This document shows, piece after piece, positions 1 to 34,940 of a stretch of DNA of 64,000 nucleotides. The notes below the pieces were generated by a model. The model saw only the letters and a list, made by a program, of their open reading frames with translations, was not told the DNA's origin and did not search any database. The stretch covers positions 490,001-554,000 of the forward strand of contig NC_092573.1 in the NCBI RefSeq assembly GCF_037975245.1, read 5' to 3'. The translations under genes were made by a program, and so were the position numbers. Source of the stretch: Apostichopus japonicus. Its lineage: Eukaryota > Echinodermata > Holothuroidea > Aspidochirotida > Stichopodidae. Numbering within the stretch: the stretch's first letter is position 1; every line of letters begins with the position of its first letter.

Positions 1-3000
1 GTATAAAATGTACTAAATATATCTGAAAATGCTTCTGTTATGCTAAATTAAATGGTGAAGTCTGTTCCTCATTAAAAAAAAACCATACATATTAATGTTT
101 ACCCATTGTGTAAATAAGTTCTAATAACTCTATCAATACATGTCCCTTTAACTTTATATAGGCCTACATGTAAACAATAGAGGAATTTAATTGCATTATA
201 CTGCACGTGTCTGTTACGTAAACGGTTTACTATATACAGACTTTATTTTAAACAGAAAGGTGGGAACATGAAGGCAATGCTGCAAGGCGAAGTCGTTTAA
301 TCATGCATGTAAGTTTTAACTAGCTTACTTAGATTAGCCTCTCCGGGCTGTCCATCATTTAAATATTTTAACTGAATAAATTTTGTAAGGCCTTGTCTTT
401 CCCCATTCAAGTGGTTTTATCTGTCAATGAGCCCAAAGAAAAAAAAAGGTGCATCGGGTTTAATTTTCTATAGTAAGTACGCAATACCTACGATTACAGC
501 CATTTTCAAGTGGGTATTGTCACGGCACACGCCTTTGCCTGTCTAGTACAGCGTCCGCGAAGTTTGAGCTCTATTGTTCCGTGGAATATAGCACTCCTTG
601 TATGCAACAGGCTGTATCGATCCCCAACAGGAAATTAACAAGCCCAACTAGTTTCAAAATCATGCGTCGTTTGTATAGTTAGAGGGAAATTGCGCGAACA
701 ACCCCGACCAAAAAATAAGAAGAAAGAAGGAAAGAGAGAAGGGAAAAAAGCATTGACAACAGCTCTATAGTCTCGACCTCCTAATTACATTTACATGTGA
801 TCCTTTTATTTTTTTTATTCTTGTAGTAACTAATTACGGTCAATTTTCTGTAGCCAGACACGACAATAACCAGAGTCTATTTGTTCACTGAAGGAATATC
901 TTAAGTTAAAATGCTTGGGTTTTTGATACCCGTTTCAATACGCTATAGACTCACTCAACCCACGCAGGAAATGAGTTTCATGTATATATAGGGTAAAGTA
1001 AAAGGCAACAAAAGCACGTCCATATATCGTATATACAGAGCACATATTATTATATACACTAGCTTTGGGTGTCATTATGTGTCGATATTCACACACATAT
1101 TATATAGGGAACAGTTTTCTTATTTCCTTTCACTTTGTAACTTGACTTTCCATACTTTTCTATCGCTTTTTTTCTCGTTTTTGCTTTTATTTGCAAAAAC
1201 GTTCCGTTTTAGATATTAAAAAAGAATGGTATTTGTGGTTACACTTTATAAACATTCTCACGCGTTTATCAGTTTTTTAAATTGCAAATTGGGAGAGAAG
1301 GGGGGAGAGAGATGGGAGAACTTAGGGGTGCACGGGGAGAGAGAGAGGGTGAAGGTAGGTGGGTGGAGAGAGAGAGAGGTGGAGAGAGACAGAAAAATAT
1401 AACCCTTTCCCTGAAATTAAGAAAATGTGTAATACATTTTTTTTGTTTCGTCGCATTGTCCTCCGACCCACTCAAGAGAAGATGAAAGTATAGGGATGGG
1501 GTTGAGTGATTTTTTTCTCTCTTTTTTAGGGAGGGGGGGATAGGGGCATTGGAGTCGAGAGAAATGTTTCTTGCTATTTTGTTTGAGTAATAAAAAACGA
1601 TAAAAAGAAAGAAAAAGAAAGAAAAAGAAACAATACAAAATTACGTTCTTACAATATATTTCATACTTTGCACAGAAATAACAATAGACAATGTTTAAAA
1701 ACAATACCTTTTAACACTAGTGAATACGCCTTTTAAAATTCGGAGACACAAGTGATTCTCCGTAAAGTTTCTTCATCCAAACCAACTTTCGTAAAATTGC
1801 AAATGAACATTACAAAAATTAAAATCACTTCCATAAGAAGAGGTATAAAAAAAGTTGTTAGTTTTAAAAAGTATTCGATTGGTTCCTGGTTTATAGTCGA
1901 ATATTATCTCGTTACCGCCTATAAAACGTAAACAGAAATCCACATTCCTCAGTAAAAGTGAAATAAATGTTCTTAAATCTTGTAGTATTTCGCATAAAGA
2001 GTGACTTTAAGCAGAAAATGTTGCAGACTGTTAAACAACACTACTATCAGTCAAGGTTGTATTTCTAGAACACAATTTAATTATTTTTTATTTTATTTTT
2101 AGAAATGACACTTTAAACAACCGAGGTTTCATTAGCTAAAGTGACTGGACAGTATAGCCTAAGATGTACAAAGTCAATAGGACAGACAACATAGGCTTTT
2201 ATGGCCTCAAATAAAGTGTTTATGATATAACACAAATAGTGTTGGATTTCATCAAAGGGTGCTCTGTTCTTAATACGAAGTTTAAAAAAAATAAATTGGT
2301 TTCGTTGAGCTAGTAGAATTTCTTAAAACTTAGATTAAGATAAACTTTTAGGCCTGCACCGAGGAGCCTAACGTCATTATCAATTAAGCTTTAAAGGAGC
2401 ATTTCGAAGATTAAGCATAATTTAAAATGTGAATATCATAAAAACCAGAACAGCGGTAGCAACGACTCAAACAGAGCAGATTTTTTTTTCTTGGAGTATA
2501 GCATTTTGGTTTTCTTTGTATTTGTTCATATTTTCTTTGTACAGCGCTTAGGTATAGCCTACTTTCTATGTATTTTACGCCTTATAGATTATGTTATTAT
2601 TATTATAAACTAAAATTCTTCCTAAAGTCATCATTTAATGCTACTATTTGGTGATGAAAACTTACGCCAATTTTGTTGAACCTGTTTCTGTTTAGGTTTT
2701 GTTTACGATTATCACGTGACCCTTGTTTATATCTGCTATCACAACTTTTTGGTGTGTGTTCGTTAATCATTAGTTTGAATATTGAATAAGTCTCTTGTAA
2801 TATTTCCCTCTTTACAATTGTCATTATTTTTGCTGTTCACTTAATAAATAAGTTCCTTGTAATGTTTTTTTTTAAATTGTCAGTAAAGTTTGTTGTTAAC
2901 TATTTGAATTCAATAACTGGGGCAAACATCACTGTAGGTTAGAATTAAGTGTTATGGCATGCAGTATTTTATATATAGATATATTACATTATTGACAAAC

Positions 3001-3092
3001 AATTTTACTATTGTGTCGATAATTTCCAAAACACAAAGATCAAGTAACAAAACAACAGAAAATGCCTTCATTTTCAACCACCCTGCATGTCA
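1..3092. other. Gene-free flank downstream of otp
   Basis: AT-rich DNA with short stop-riddled frames only. No splice-flanked coding segment, RNA gene or long repeat was recognised apart from the purine tracts listed separately. It lies beyond the 3' end of the minus-strand otp gene, so it may hold otp regulatory DNA, but nothing in the bases shows that directly. Confidence 0.5.
1286..1400. repeat. Purine-rich (GAGA-like) low-complexity tract
   Basis: The plus strand is almost pure G/A with many GAGAG blocks. Frames across it (GREGGREMGEL and similar) are composition artefacts. A second A/G tract (AAAGA units) follows near 1600-1630. Confidence 0.8.
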
Positions 3093-3373
3093 ACCGGTGC
3101 TAGGGCCGAGTGGATAAAGGCGGAAGCATTTCGAGAAATTATGTTTAGCATTCAGGAGGTTCGGGGTTCGATCCCGGCCGGGTCATAGTAAGGTGGGTTT
3201 TTCATCCAAGAACAATCTACGGTTTTCCCATCTGAAATGACTTTCTAAATTGAACAGATTCCAAACGTTAGTTAAAATGTTGAATTGGAAGCCAACTGAC
3301 GTGAAAGTTGTAATCCATAAGTCCTTGCAAGTTTCTCCCACATTCGCGGTCGCTTAAAAATAACTGCCTGTTT
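3093..3373 (+). mobile_element. tRNA-derived SINE, copy 1
   Basis: A pol III A-box-like GGCCGAGTGG lies at 3104-3113 and a B-box GGTTCGATCC at 3165-3174, about 50 bp apart, followed by a roughly 200-bp non-tRNA body ending near AATAACTGCCTG. The head resembles a class II (Leu/Ser-type) tRNA, but the arms do not close into a proper cloverleaf and the body continues past it, so this is a SINE and not a tRNA gene. A second copy with matching head and tail lies at about 60037-60293, which supports a dispersed family. Confidence 0.7.
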
Positions 3374-5273
3374 ATGTTTATCATTATGATTATTATTATT
3401 ATTAAAATAACGGCCTGATTATTATTATTTTTATAATGGGAAGAATCAGAGAAATTTCGCCAATGCAATTAGGAAATTGTGTTTAGCAATAGCAGTGTAT
3501 TCTAATAATAAAAAACAGAGTTGAAAATATAAAGGAAACACAAAAATAAAAATAAATTTAACTTTGTAGTTATATTGTCTATAAATTAACGCATTCATTG
3601 TTTGTTCTTTGAGAGAATTCAGTTTAACATTGTAGTTATTGTTTCATTAAGATAACCCATTGTTCTTTCTTTGACTTCTCTTTTTATTTGGTTCTGCTTG
3701 GTTAATCTCCTCTCGTATCATCTGTGAATCAAGTATGTTTATTTACAGGACACCAGCTTAACCTCCAACGTTAAGCAAGCTATTTGGCTACTGCTAACAG
3801 TTGACAATAGCCTGTACTGTCCTGAAGATTTCTTCATCTTCCAGATTACCTACGAGACGTTAACAGTGTTAAAGGGATAATCAATATAAAACATGTCAAA
3901 AATGGGTGAAAATCCATTTCAATACCTTTCCCCTTATATAACTCAAGATATGATTGATTGAATGTAACTTATTTTGACTAGCTAAACCGTCCCTTATCCA
4001 GGAAGTGAAACACATAAACTGCTCTGTGATACCATTATGGTACAAGTTCTACAAAACCTATAGCTTCCTATAATGTTCTTTTTACTGATTTAATTAACTT
4101 TATAGGTCTGCTGTGTAGACCCGAATTATAGCACGCTATCATGGAATCAAATAAACAGCAAATAATGTCCAACGGTTTTGTTCAACGAACAATTTCAGCC
4201 ACATGAATAACAGTTTAGATTGGCTGCTTAGATGATTAGCGATCAGGATAATGTTCTTAAAAGGGTTATCTTAATGAATATAAAAATTGTAAACTCATAT
4301 TTGGAGCGAATAGACCCAGTTGTTAATGTTGATAATGTTCATGTAGTCCTTCCTTTATCTATTTGGTACACTTTGTTTTAGTTTCATCAATAACAAAACA
4401 AAACTGCAATTGGGACTTATTTTTCTTTCTTAGCAAGGTAATAATAATGTTATTATTTTAAATTTTAAATTTCGCTTCTATAGTATATTTAAATCATACG
4501 GTATACTCCTCTAATTCCACAATTGAAATATCTAATTCTATAAATAAATAAAAAAAAAGTGAAAGAAAAAGAAGCCTTTCATGGATTACCATAATAATGT
4601 CAATATCAGTAAAAAAAAAACTTATGTTTCATCCGTATGGTTTGAACATATTCACTATATTTGTGATGCAATAATGACGTCACTATAATTGTTATAACTT
4701 TAAAACATCGAACATTCATGGTCTACTTTGTATGTGTATATGAAACTTTTTTTTTCTTTTTTTTTAAGAAAGTCCTCTGATTCTGTTTACGCGTGTCTGT
4801 GTGAACCCTGTACATCCATTGTGTTAGTTACGACATACGTTGCAGAATCAGTGCGTGCAGGTCAATCGTGGTGCTTCATCTATGAAAAAGGAGGGAAGAA
4901 CCGAAATCATTCCGCAAAAAAAGAAAAGAAAACCACGATTGCATAATTTATTTACAACTCATTTAGATCCTCCGTTTGAAAAGATTTTTTTTTTTGATGA
5001 ACTTTACTTCCTTTTTTTGCTCGGGGAGCTGGAACACAGCTAGCTACCTGCTTTGCCCAAAGTATAATAAAATAATGACTAAAATAGAAAAAGACAAAAA
5101 ATGTGCAGGTGGTGTCTAGGTCGAAAAAATGACAATACTCATAAAATGGCTTTTGGTGAATTGTTAGCCAGTTTTTTTGTTTTCTAATTTTATAGACAGG
5201 GGTATCGGCACCGTTAGACTCTATTCAAGTCCCCTTTCCAAACAAAAAACAAGAAGAAAAAAAACCTTGTGAT
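3374..5273. other. otp 3' UTR and downstream intergenic DNA
   Basis: No coding potential was seen. The part nearest 5273 should be otp 3' UTR. The rest is AT-rich with homopolymer runs and no recognised element. Confidence 0.5.
4948..4953 (-). terminator. Candidate otp poly(A) signal
   Basis: TTTATT on the plus strand reads AATAAA on the minus strand, about 320 nt past the otp stop codon. It is the nearest canonical hexamer I saw downstream. The motif is common by chance in AT-rich DNA. Confidence 0.3.
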
Positions 5274-25833
<20,560 letters not shown>

Positions 25834-27018
25834 TTCTTAATATTAGGATTAGTTCATTTGATTAGAAAAGTTCAACTAATACCCAAATGATTTATTATCT
25901 TTGTTTTCGTGTTTTGTTTTGTTCCACTCTTTGCGTTCACAAAATGTCATGTCACAAGAGAGCGTACTTGCGAACTTGCCATAGTTCTTCCAGAGAGATG
26001 GACAAACAAAAAACACGTTTTCGAAGATTTGCACTTTCCTCCTTTTTGTTAAAGTTGGACTAGACTCTTCTTTAATTTTCAGTATCAGACAAAATGGAGA
26101 AGATTACTACGATATCTCCTTTTCAAAACGTAAAAATAACGTTAAATGACAGCTAAAATGAACGTTATTGATTAACTGCTTTCCAAAAAGAATGAAACTA
26201 TTTCATTATCAAATTAACAATGCAAAAATGGCAATTTGAAGATGACAAAGTTTGTTTACTAAAGCGAAATAAATGTGTAAATAGTTGGAAACGATGACTT
26301 AAGTATTGATTTAAGATAAATAGAAATTAACGAACGAACAATTTGCTACTTTTTACCACACAAAAAAAAAATTGTTACAACTTGTTGCTCCTAATTTCCG
26401 AAAGACCGTGAAAATTTCGTAAGATGATGATCCTAACGTATGCTGGTAAATTTTATCCAACCTTTCCCCAACACGGCGAAGATTGTCTAATTCTAACAAA
26501 TTGTATCACTTTGTCTTTAAGTCTACATAATCATTAACACTGATTTAAAATCTCTTACCTAGGACCAAAATTAAATATACAATTGCATCTACAATTCCCC
26601 TACGCTTTTTTCTTTTCTTTCGATATCACTATTCGCGATATGTTAACAATTTGTCCAATCAGAAGGTTCGTACCATGTAATTCATATTAATCAAGCCAAT
26701 CACAGCCAATAAAAGAAACTCAATTGGTTGAAGTCGGCTTGCATGCTCAACAAGTGACATGCGCTTGTGAATACTCATATAATGAACGTCAGATAATCAC
26801 AAAAGGTGGAAGACACGATATGTTGGTCCGAACTAGCAATCTTTGGGGGGAAAAAACAGCGAAGATCAGAGAGAAAAAATTGCTGTTGGGTATCCGTTTC
26901 GAGTTGTCAAGAATAATATCAAAAACAATCACACACGTGCGAATCACGATAGGAAAACTCATTAGACAAACCAACGAACTGAAATATATAGAAAGGAAAA
27001 AGTAACAAAAGTAAGAAG

Positions 27019-27047
27019 TATATATATATATATATATATATATATCT
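27019..27047. repeat. (TA)n microsatellite
   Basis: Short perfect TA run. Another lies at about 27214-27232. Confidence 0.85.
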
Positions 27048-27772
27048 AAGGAGGGATTTTATATAACAATAAGAACCAATGCTTGACGACAGAGAGTTAC
27101 ATCAAAGTAATTTGAAAAAAAGAAACAAAATTAAACAAATAAATAAGCAAATAAAGTAATACTTTTAAAATAAAAGTGGGAAGAAATACATAACGATTTA
27201 AAGGTGTACTTATATTATATATATATATATTTTTTTTATACACACAAAACAGTTTTAATTTTATATACCTTACGTATTATGTTTTGTAGAGGTTCTTATA
27301 AATAGCAATAATAAAAAACAAATATTAAAACATATAGTGAACAAAACTGCTTAATTTTCGAGTTCCCAAGTCAAGTTTCTCCAACAGCAGCCTCAACCCC
27401 CGCCCCTCTTCGGTTCCCGATTCAAATGATTTATCAACCCATCAACTAACACAATATACAAAGTAGGACGCCATTTAGCGAGGAATTAAGGATTCAATCG
27501 ACTTAAAAGAGAAAAAATATCACATGACACTTTTGTGTATTAATATTGATCACGTGCAATTAGCAAAACAGAAATGTTCAAAATTTTCTTTGTTATACTT
27601 TTTTCTTTTTCGACATAAAACGGGCTAATTAAGCTTTCATAAATATATGGTGCATGGGATTTTAATATAAAATCGCCAAAAGCTATTTTAAATGCATATT
27701 TTTCGAAACAAATATTATAGATAGACAAACAGACAGATGGATAGACAGATATATACAAACACACATATAAAT

Positions 27773-28697
<925 letters not shown>

Positions 28698-30274
28698 CAA
28701 AATCCGCGACATGAGCGCGCCCTGTTAAAGGTGTGAAAAACTATCCCTGGTGCAAAACGTCAAGACCAAAATCAACATTTGTTTAATATCTCTCGTGGGA
28801 AAAAGATCTTCCTTCTCTTAATGGAACAAGTACTCACAGATAATAAATTTACATTTACCGTAAAAGTTTTCGACAGCCAAAAGCAAGACAATTTGTAAAA
28901 AAACATATGGTTGTCTTGGTTTTCAATTTTAACAAATAACATGAGATCTTTTGTAAATGGGAATTTTAACTAGAGAATTTAATGGTAAAAACTAACAGCA
29001 CATCGCAATAAATTAAGACACATTGCAGATTTACTAATGAACACAAAAACTGCCTCGATTATACCATCAGTTTACAATCGACAAACAAAGTCGACGGTTT
29101 TCTCTCTTTTCTTTCGTCAAATGTGAGAACAGTAAAATGACTTCCGCTTAAAATGGGTAATAATCGACAGAAGTTACTTAACCGATCGTAAAAGATAATG
29201 ACTCCATTTGCGTAAAATGTTACACGAACGGGGAATAAGAAAAGTTCTGCCCGTAGAAACCCCACCGAGTTAAGCACCTTGGGTGCTGGGGTTTCATCTT
29301 AAAACCCATTTGATTAGAAATTTAACGAATTTTCCATTACGCTGGGAGTATGCTTAATATCATCGTCCTAGCGATCGTGAACTTCCACAGACTGCCTTTA
29401 AACTTCGGGCAATCTTTGATAATAGGTTTCATTTCACTTCTATTTTTTATTTATTTTGTTGTGTGCTTCTTTTGCCTTTAACTCTCCTCAAAATGTGACT
29501 TTATTTGTAAGTTTGTGCGAGGAAATGAAAATGCGGTATCATCTAAAATATAGCGATATGAGTATATGCTTTGTTACCAGGGAAAGTTAATTGTATTCTA
29601 TCCCAATCTATTTTAAATTTGTCCAAATTTTCACTCTGAGGAAGATAACGGAAGGCGAGTCTTTGGGTCCTGAAGTTAAACGGAAATGAATCGTTCCTGG
29701 AAGGGTTCGAAATATCCTTCGGGAGAGACAAGTCGTCTCCGAATGTCACAACTCATACCACAGAAGATTTATCGATGCATTAGCTATCAGATCAAGGGAG
29801 AAGAAGGCAAAAAAAAAAAAAGCTTCTCCAGCTACTTTTATGCTTCTTTTTTTTTGGCTTTCGGTAATCGTAGAATTAATTTCGATACGGTCATATTCTA
29901 AAGGGAAAGGAAATCAAACGCATTAACTGCGCTGACATACGCCATCTTCTACAGTACTACTACGGTCATGTTTAAAAAGGGTTTGCATAGGGATAAATTT
30001 GCCAAAACAAGAAAACAAAACGACAACGATTGGGAATGATACATTGATTTCCGGCTGTGGCTGACAAGAGCGACTCCGCAAACAGAGAACGAGTTGGCTC
30101 GAGGCGATTCGGGAAGAGGAGAACCGAGCCGATGCATACACGTCCCTACCAAACAAGATCTACTTATTCTATGCCCTCAGGTGTTAACTGATAAACGTTG
30201 ATCTAACTTTAAAACATATGCATCGTGTACCGCATTTCCACAAGTCTTATTTGAAATTTATCTTCTTCAAGAGA

Positions 30275-30275
30275 A

Positions 30276-30306
<31 letters not shown>

Positions 30307-30316
30307 GTATATGTAT
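30275..30316. repeat. (TA)n microsatellite with interruptions
   Basis: TA runs separated by CATATA and GTATATG bridges. A poly-G run follows at about 30353. Confidence 0.8.
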
Positions 30317-32079
30317 AAAAAAAGAAGGAAAAAGGGCCGAGGTTATGGTTGAGGGGGGGGGGGATACAAAAATACGGATAAACGTTTTTATTGAGACGTG
30401 TTAAAGCGAAGAAGATGAACAGCATAAATCTTGCAGTTGAGTTTTTCCTTTTTTTTTTAACGTGAAAAACTGAATAAGAGAGAAACGAGGATGAAATAAG
30501 AAGAAAGGTCCTCATCTTTATTCATCACCCAGCGAACTGAATACGATTCCGTCAGTAAACTGTGAGTCTTATACGACGTGACACAAATTGGATACAAATT
30601 AGCCGGTTAAATCAAATAGAAAACATTCCGTCCATTTGAAAGAAACGTTTTGGAATAATTATCATTGTTTTAAAATAATTTAAAATCTCATTCAGCTTTG
30701 TTAGGGCATATACTTGATTTTAATTTGATAGTCACTAGTGGTTGCGTCTGTACATATAACTGACTGAAGCAGCAAAGTTATGTGTTTTTCCATGCAATAG
30801 TTCAATTACCATGGCGTTAGACTCTTCATCTTAGAGGATCACAATAGTCAGAATTTGAGTGGCGATATGTCATAGTCCAAGAAAAAAGAAACATATGAGT
30901 AGCTATTCAGCTTTTCAAGATATGCACCTTTAAAAAATTATGCTCAATCTATGGAATGCCCCTTTAAGCTTAAGAGATGATGTCGTCAGATCCTCAAAGC
31001 AGGCCTTAATGATAATGTTAATCCATTGTTTCATGAAATCTTACAAACTTAACCGAAACATGTTCTTTAAGATGCATACAAACAACAGCGGGTCCGTGGA
31101 TGACAGTCAACACCATTTATGCTTGAAACACCTGTAACATGTATAAGCATATGTTATCGTATGCAATAACATTCTTGTATTTTCCAATTTTTGTGTTACA
31201 CCTTCGGAACTGACATAATTGGTTGCATGTAATGTATTAGACTAAATACTCCTGTCACTTTAAATGATAAAGCACACCAGCTTCAAGGGTCATTTCTCAT
31301 CAATTAAAAGCGTTGTCGAGATCTAACCTGGACTATTATGTTTTATAGGTCAATATTAAAATTTAATTTGGTGTCTAAAATCATCATTAAAAATATGGTT
31401 AACTAGCTATGAGATTTAGAGAAATATAATGAAGAGCTTGTGACAAGAACACATATTGATACCTTGTTCTGTTCTTGAGATATAAAAGGTTGTACGTTAT
31501 TCACTTTATTTGGATAAGTATACATTGGACAATAACCTGTGATGTCATACATGCATGGACTGTTATTGCTTCATTTCTTCTTCTTCTTCTTAATGACAAT
31601 ATAAAAACCCTTGGAATATAATTTAACTGTGTGAAGATATGATAACTTATGTTGGTATTAAGTAGGATCGTGTGACTTTTCAAAATAAAACTGGTGATGG
31701 AAAGTTAACAAACCAAATTTGGAGGTTTTAAATAATGCATGGTCTGTTACGTCAAGTTTTATGTATGCGTTCGGGCGCTAATTGTTTAAACGGTTTAACG
31801 ACTTGGAATAGGTGTACCTCTCGAGGGTGTGGTCCTATAGTATGTTCGTCCGAGGTGGCAAATGCATGGCTTGTTTCGAGTATCAAGCGTCCCCGATAAG
31901 ATCACTGCAACCCCAGTAGAGATTTACCCCCCCCCTCCCCCTCACCGACCGGCCGTGATCCTATTAATGAACAATGTGAGAGCCGTCAATCATGGGTGAG
32001 ATACCGGTATGAATATTCATCTTGTAAATGATGTCATAATAAAATCGTCATAAATATTGGTTACTATTTTCTTAATAAT

Positions 32080-32082
32080 ATA

Positions 32083-32161
<79 letters not shown>

Positions 32162-32212
32162 ATATATATATAAACATAAATATATATATATATATGTATA
32201 TTTATATATATA
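32080..32212. repeat. (TA)n microsatellite, about 130 bp
   Basis: Long TA run with CATA and AAACATAA interruptions near its right end. Confidence 0.9.
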
Positions 32213-32459
32213 ACAAAAAAATAAGTTTTACAATATGTCAGGCGTATGTACTTATGCTTGGTTTTTAATTTCTCAATATTCAATAAAAACCCGCACAAAC
32301 TGAAAATATAACATAAACAAAAATTGGGGAAAGAAAGGGTTTTTCCTTTTTTCCGATGTTTTCAAAAGAACTAGGAGACAAACATAATTGATCCAAACTT
32401 CTTTTCTTTTGTTTCGCAAGTTTTTGTCTATCTGTGAATCATTACTCGCAATTTCCTTT

Positions 32460-33544
32460 GAAATTAAACACATCCATATTCGATTATATTATAACTTTGC
32501 CTCACTGGTCTTTATGCCGTACGCTGTAGTTTGCTTGTTGGTGTGTGGATCTTAATTTAGATCTAGTAAACAAATTAAAGTTACAGCCGGGAAATCAATC
32601 CAAACCTTTGTAATTGGCAAAAATCAACTTTTCCAATATCCGCAGTGAGCGAGTGCAATTTCCTCCCTTTTGCCGGTGTTTTGTATTCTCGCAACATTTT
32701 TTTCTCGGGTCCGGCCTTTTGTTGTATCATTGATTGTTTCATTGACTGATCATGTCTCGCTTCCAAAAAGAAACCAGCCCACGGGCTGAATTGGTTTACC
32801 TAGCTACCATTTTCTTTTTTCTCTATCCTTTTGGTTAGCCAAAAAAAAAAAAAATTGAAGAAAAAGGGTCTCTGATTTAATATGTTTTTTTTTCTCGTGA
32901 CTTTCTATTGTTAGAAGTTCAAACAGTGTTTTGTTCGTTAATTCTTGTTGTGTTTGCTGAGTTCAGGTCGTTCTTTGAAACTGACAACCTGCACGTACGT
33001 ATACGTATTTGTTCAGGTTTAGAATACAAGACTGATACCAATGATCGGAGGGCCAAAAGTCATATTACCGGAGATATAGTAGCGAGGGGGAAAAGAGATG
33101 TGTGTGTATGTAATGGAAATTTTAATTTAGGTTTCTATTCTGCACTTTTTCACCTGTATTTATGATAAAAAAGTTAGAAAAAGAGAAAAGAACTGAGAAT
33201 TTGTGTAATTTTTTTTATGTTCATTAGTTTAGAGTACAAAAACCTATAGCTAGAATGTATCTTATAAATTACAAAATGATCGTTGGGACGGTGGCCTTTT
33301 TTCAATAAACGAGCAAAATTTATTTAACATAAGATGAACACCAAGACTCTAATCTACTATGTCTTGGTAGGAAAGATTAAAGAAGATGGAAAAAAAGATG
33401 ATTAAAAAAAAAGACAAAAATAGTAATGATAAAAAGATTGAAGGAAAGAAGATTGAAGAAGAGAAGAGAGGAGAAGTGGAGAGGAGAGGAGAGGAGAGGA
33501 GAGGAGAGGAGAGGAGAGGAGAGGAGAGGAGAGGAGAGGAAGAA
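32460..33544. repeat. Tandem duplication unit A (1085 bp)
   Basis: It begins GAAATTAAACACATCC and is repeated immediately at 33545 with an offset of exactly 1085 bases. The copies differ by only a few substitutions (for example ACTTTTCC versus ACTATTCC) and homopolymer-length changes. The unit ends in a short (GAGGA)n tract. Small frames inside it (61 and 85 residues, repeated in both copies) show no known motif. Confidence 0.95.
33478..33540. repeat. Short (GAGGA)n array in unit A
   Basis: About 60 bp of GAGGA pentamers at the junction between duplication units, matching the much longer array at the end of unit B. Confidence 0.95.
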
Positions 33545-34940
33545 GAAATTAAACACATCCATATTCGATTACATTATAACTTTGCCTCACTGGTCTTTAT
33601 GCCGTACGCTGTAGTTTGCTTGTTGGTGTGTGGATCTTAATTTAGATCTAGTAAACAAATTAAAGTTACAGCCGGGAAATCAATCCAAACCTTTGTAATT
33701 GGCAAAAATCAACTATTCCAATATCCGCAGTGAGCGAGTGCAATTTCCTCCCTTTTGCCGGTGTTTTGTATTCTCGCAACATTTTTTTCTCGGGTCCGGC
33801 CTTTTGTTGTATCATTGATTGTTTCATTGACTGATCATGTCTCGCTTCCAAAAAGAAACCAGCCCACGGGCTGAATTGGTTTACCTAGCTACCATTTTCT
33901 TTTTTCTCTATCCTTTTGGTTAGCCAAAAAAAAAAAAATTGAAGAAAAAGGGTCTCTGATTTAATATGTTTTTTTTTCTCGTGACTTTCTATTGTTAGAA
34001 GTTCAAACAGTGTTTTGTTCGTTAATTCTTGTTGTGTTTGCTGAGTTCAGGTCGTTCTTTGAAACTGACAACCTGCACGTACGTATACGTATTTGTTCAG
34101 GTTTAGAATACAAGACTGATACCAATGATCGGAGGGCCAAAAGTCATATTACCGGAGATATAGTAGCGAGGGGGAAAAGAGATGTGTGTGTATGTAATGG
34201 AAATTTTAATTTAGGTTTCTATTCTGCACTTTTTCACCTGTATTTATGATAAAAAAGTTAGAAAAAGAGAAAAGAACTGAGAATTTGTGTAATTTTTTTT
34301 ATGTTCATTAGTTTAGAGTACAAAAACCTATAGCTAGAATGTATCTTATAAATTACAAAATGATCGTTGGGACGGTGGCCTTTTTTCAATAAACGAGCAA
34401 AATTTATTTAACATAAGATGAACACCAAGACTCTAATCTACTATGTCTTGGTAGGAAAGATTAATAAAGATGGAAAAAAAAGATGATTAAAAAAAAAGAC
34501 AAAAATAGTAATGATAAAAAGATTGAAGGAAAGAAGATTGAAGAAGAGAAGAGAGGAGAAGTGGAGAGGAGAGGAGAGGAGAGGAGAGGAGAGGAGAGGA
34601 GAGGAGAGGAGAGGAGAGGAGAGGAGAGGAGAGGAGAGGAGAGGAGAGGAGAGGAGAGGAGAGGAGAGGAGAGGAGAGGAGAGGAGAGGAGAGGAGAGGA
34701 GAGGAGAGGAGAGGAGAGGAGAGGAGAGGAGAGGAGAGGAGAGGAGAGGAGAGGAGAGGAGAGGAGAGGAGAGGAGAGGAGAGGAGAGGAGAGGAGAGGA
34801 GAGGAGAGGAGAGGAGAGGAGAGGAGAGGAGAGGAGAGGAGAGGAGAGGAGAGGAGAGGAGAGGAGAGGAGAGGAGAGGAGAGGAGAGGAGAGGAGAGGA
34901 GAGGAGAGGAGAGGAGAGGAGAGGAAAGGAGAGGAGAGGA
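33545..34940. repeat. Tandem duplication unit B with expanded pentamer tail
   Basis: Positions 33545-34556 repeat unit A almost base for base, then run into a pentamer array far longer than that of unit A. One breakpoint of the duplication lies in or next to the pentamer tract. Confidence 0.95.
34557..34940. repeat. (GAGGA)n pentanucleotide array, about 385 bp
   Basis: Near-perfect GAGGA repeats with one GAGGAAAGGA variant close to the right edge. It is a pure purine/pyrimidine mirror-type tract, capable in principle of triplex (H-DNA). Arg-Arg-Gly-Glu-Glu and Leu-Leu-Ser-Ser-Pro frames across it are artefacts. Confidence 0.97.

Noticed and set aside
3093-3182. Functional tRNA gene
   Set aside because: A and B boxes are present, but the acceptor and anticodon arms do not pair and the sequence continues into a SINE body.
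32581-34249. Identical 61- and 85-residue frames seen twice
   Set aside because: They are repeated because the DNA is duplicated, not because of selection. No motif, no splice context and no distinct codon use.
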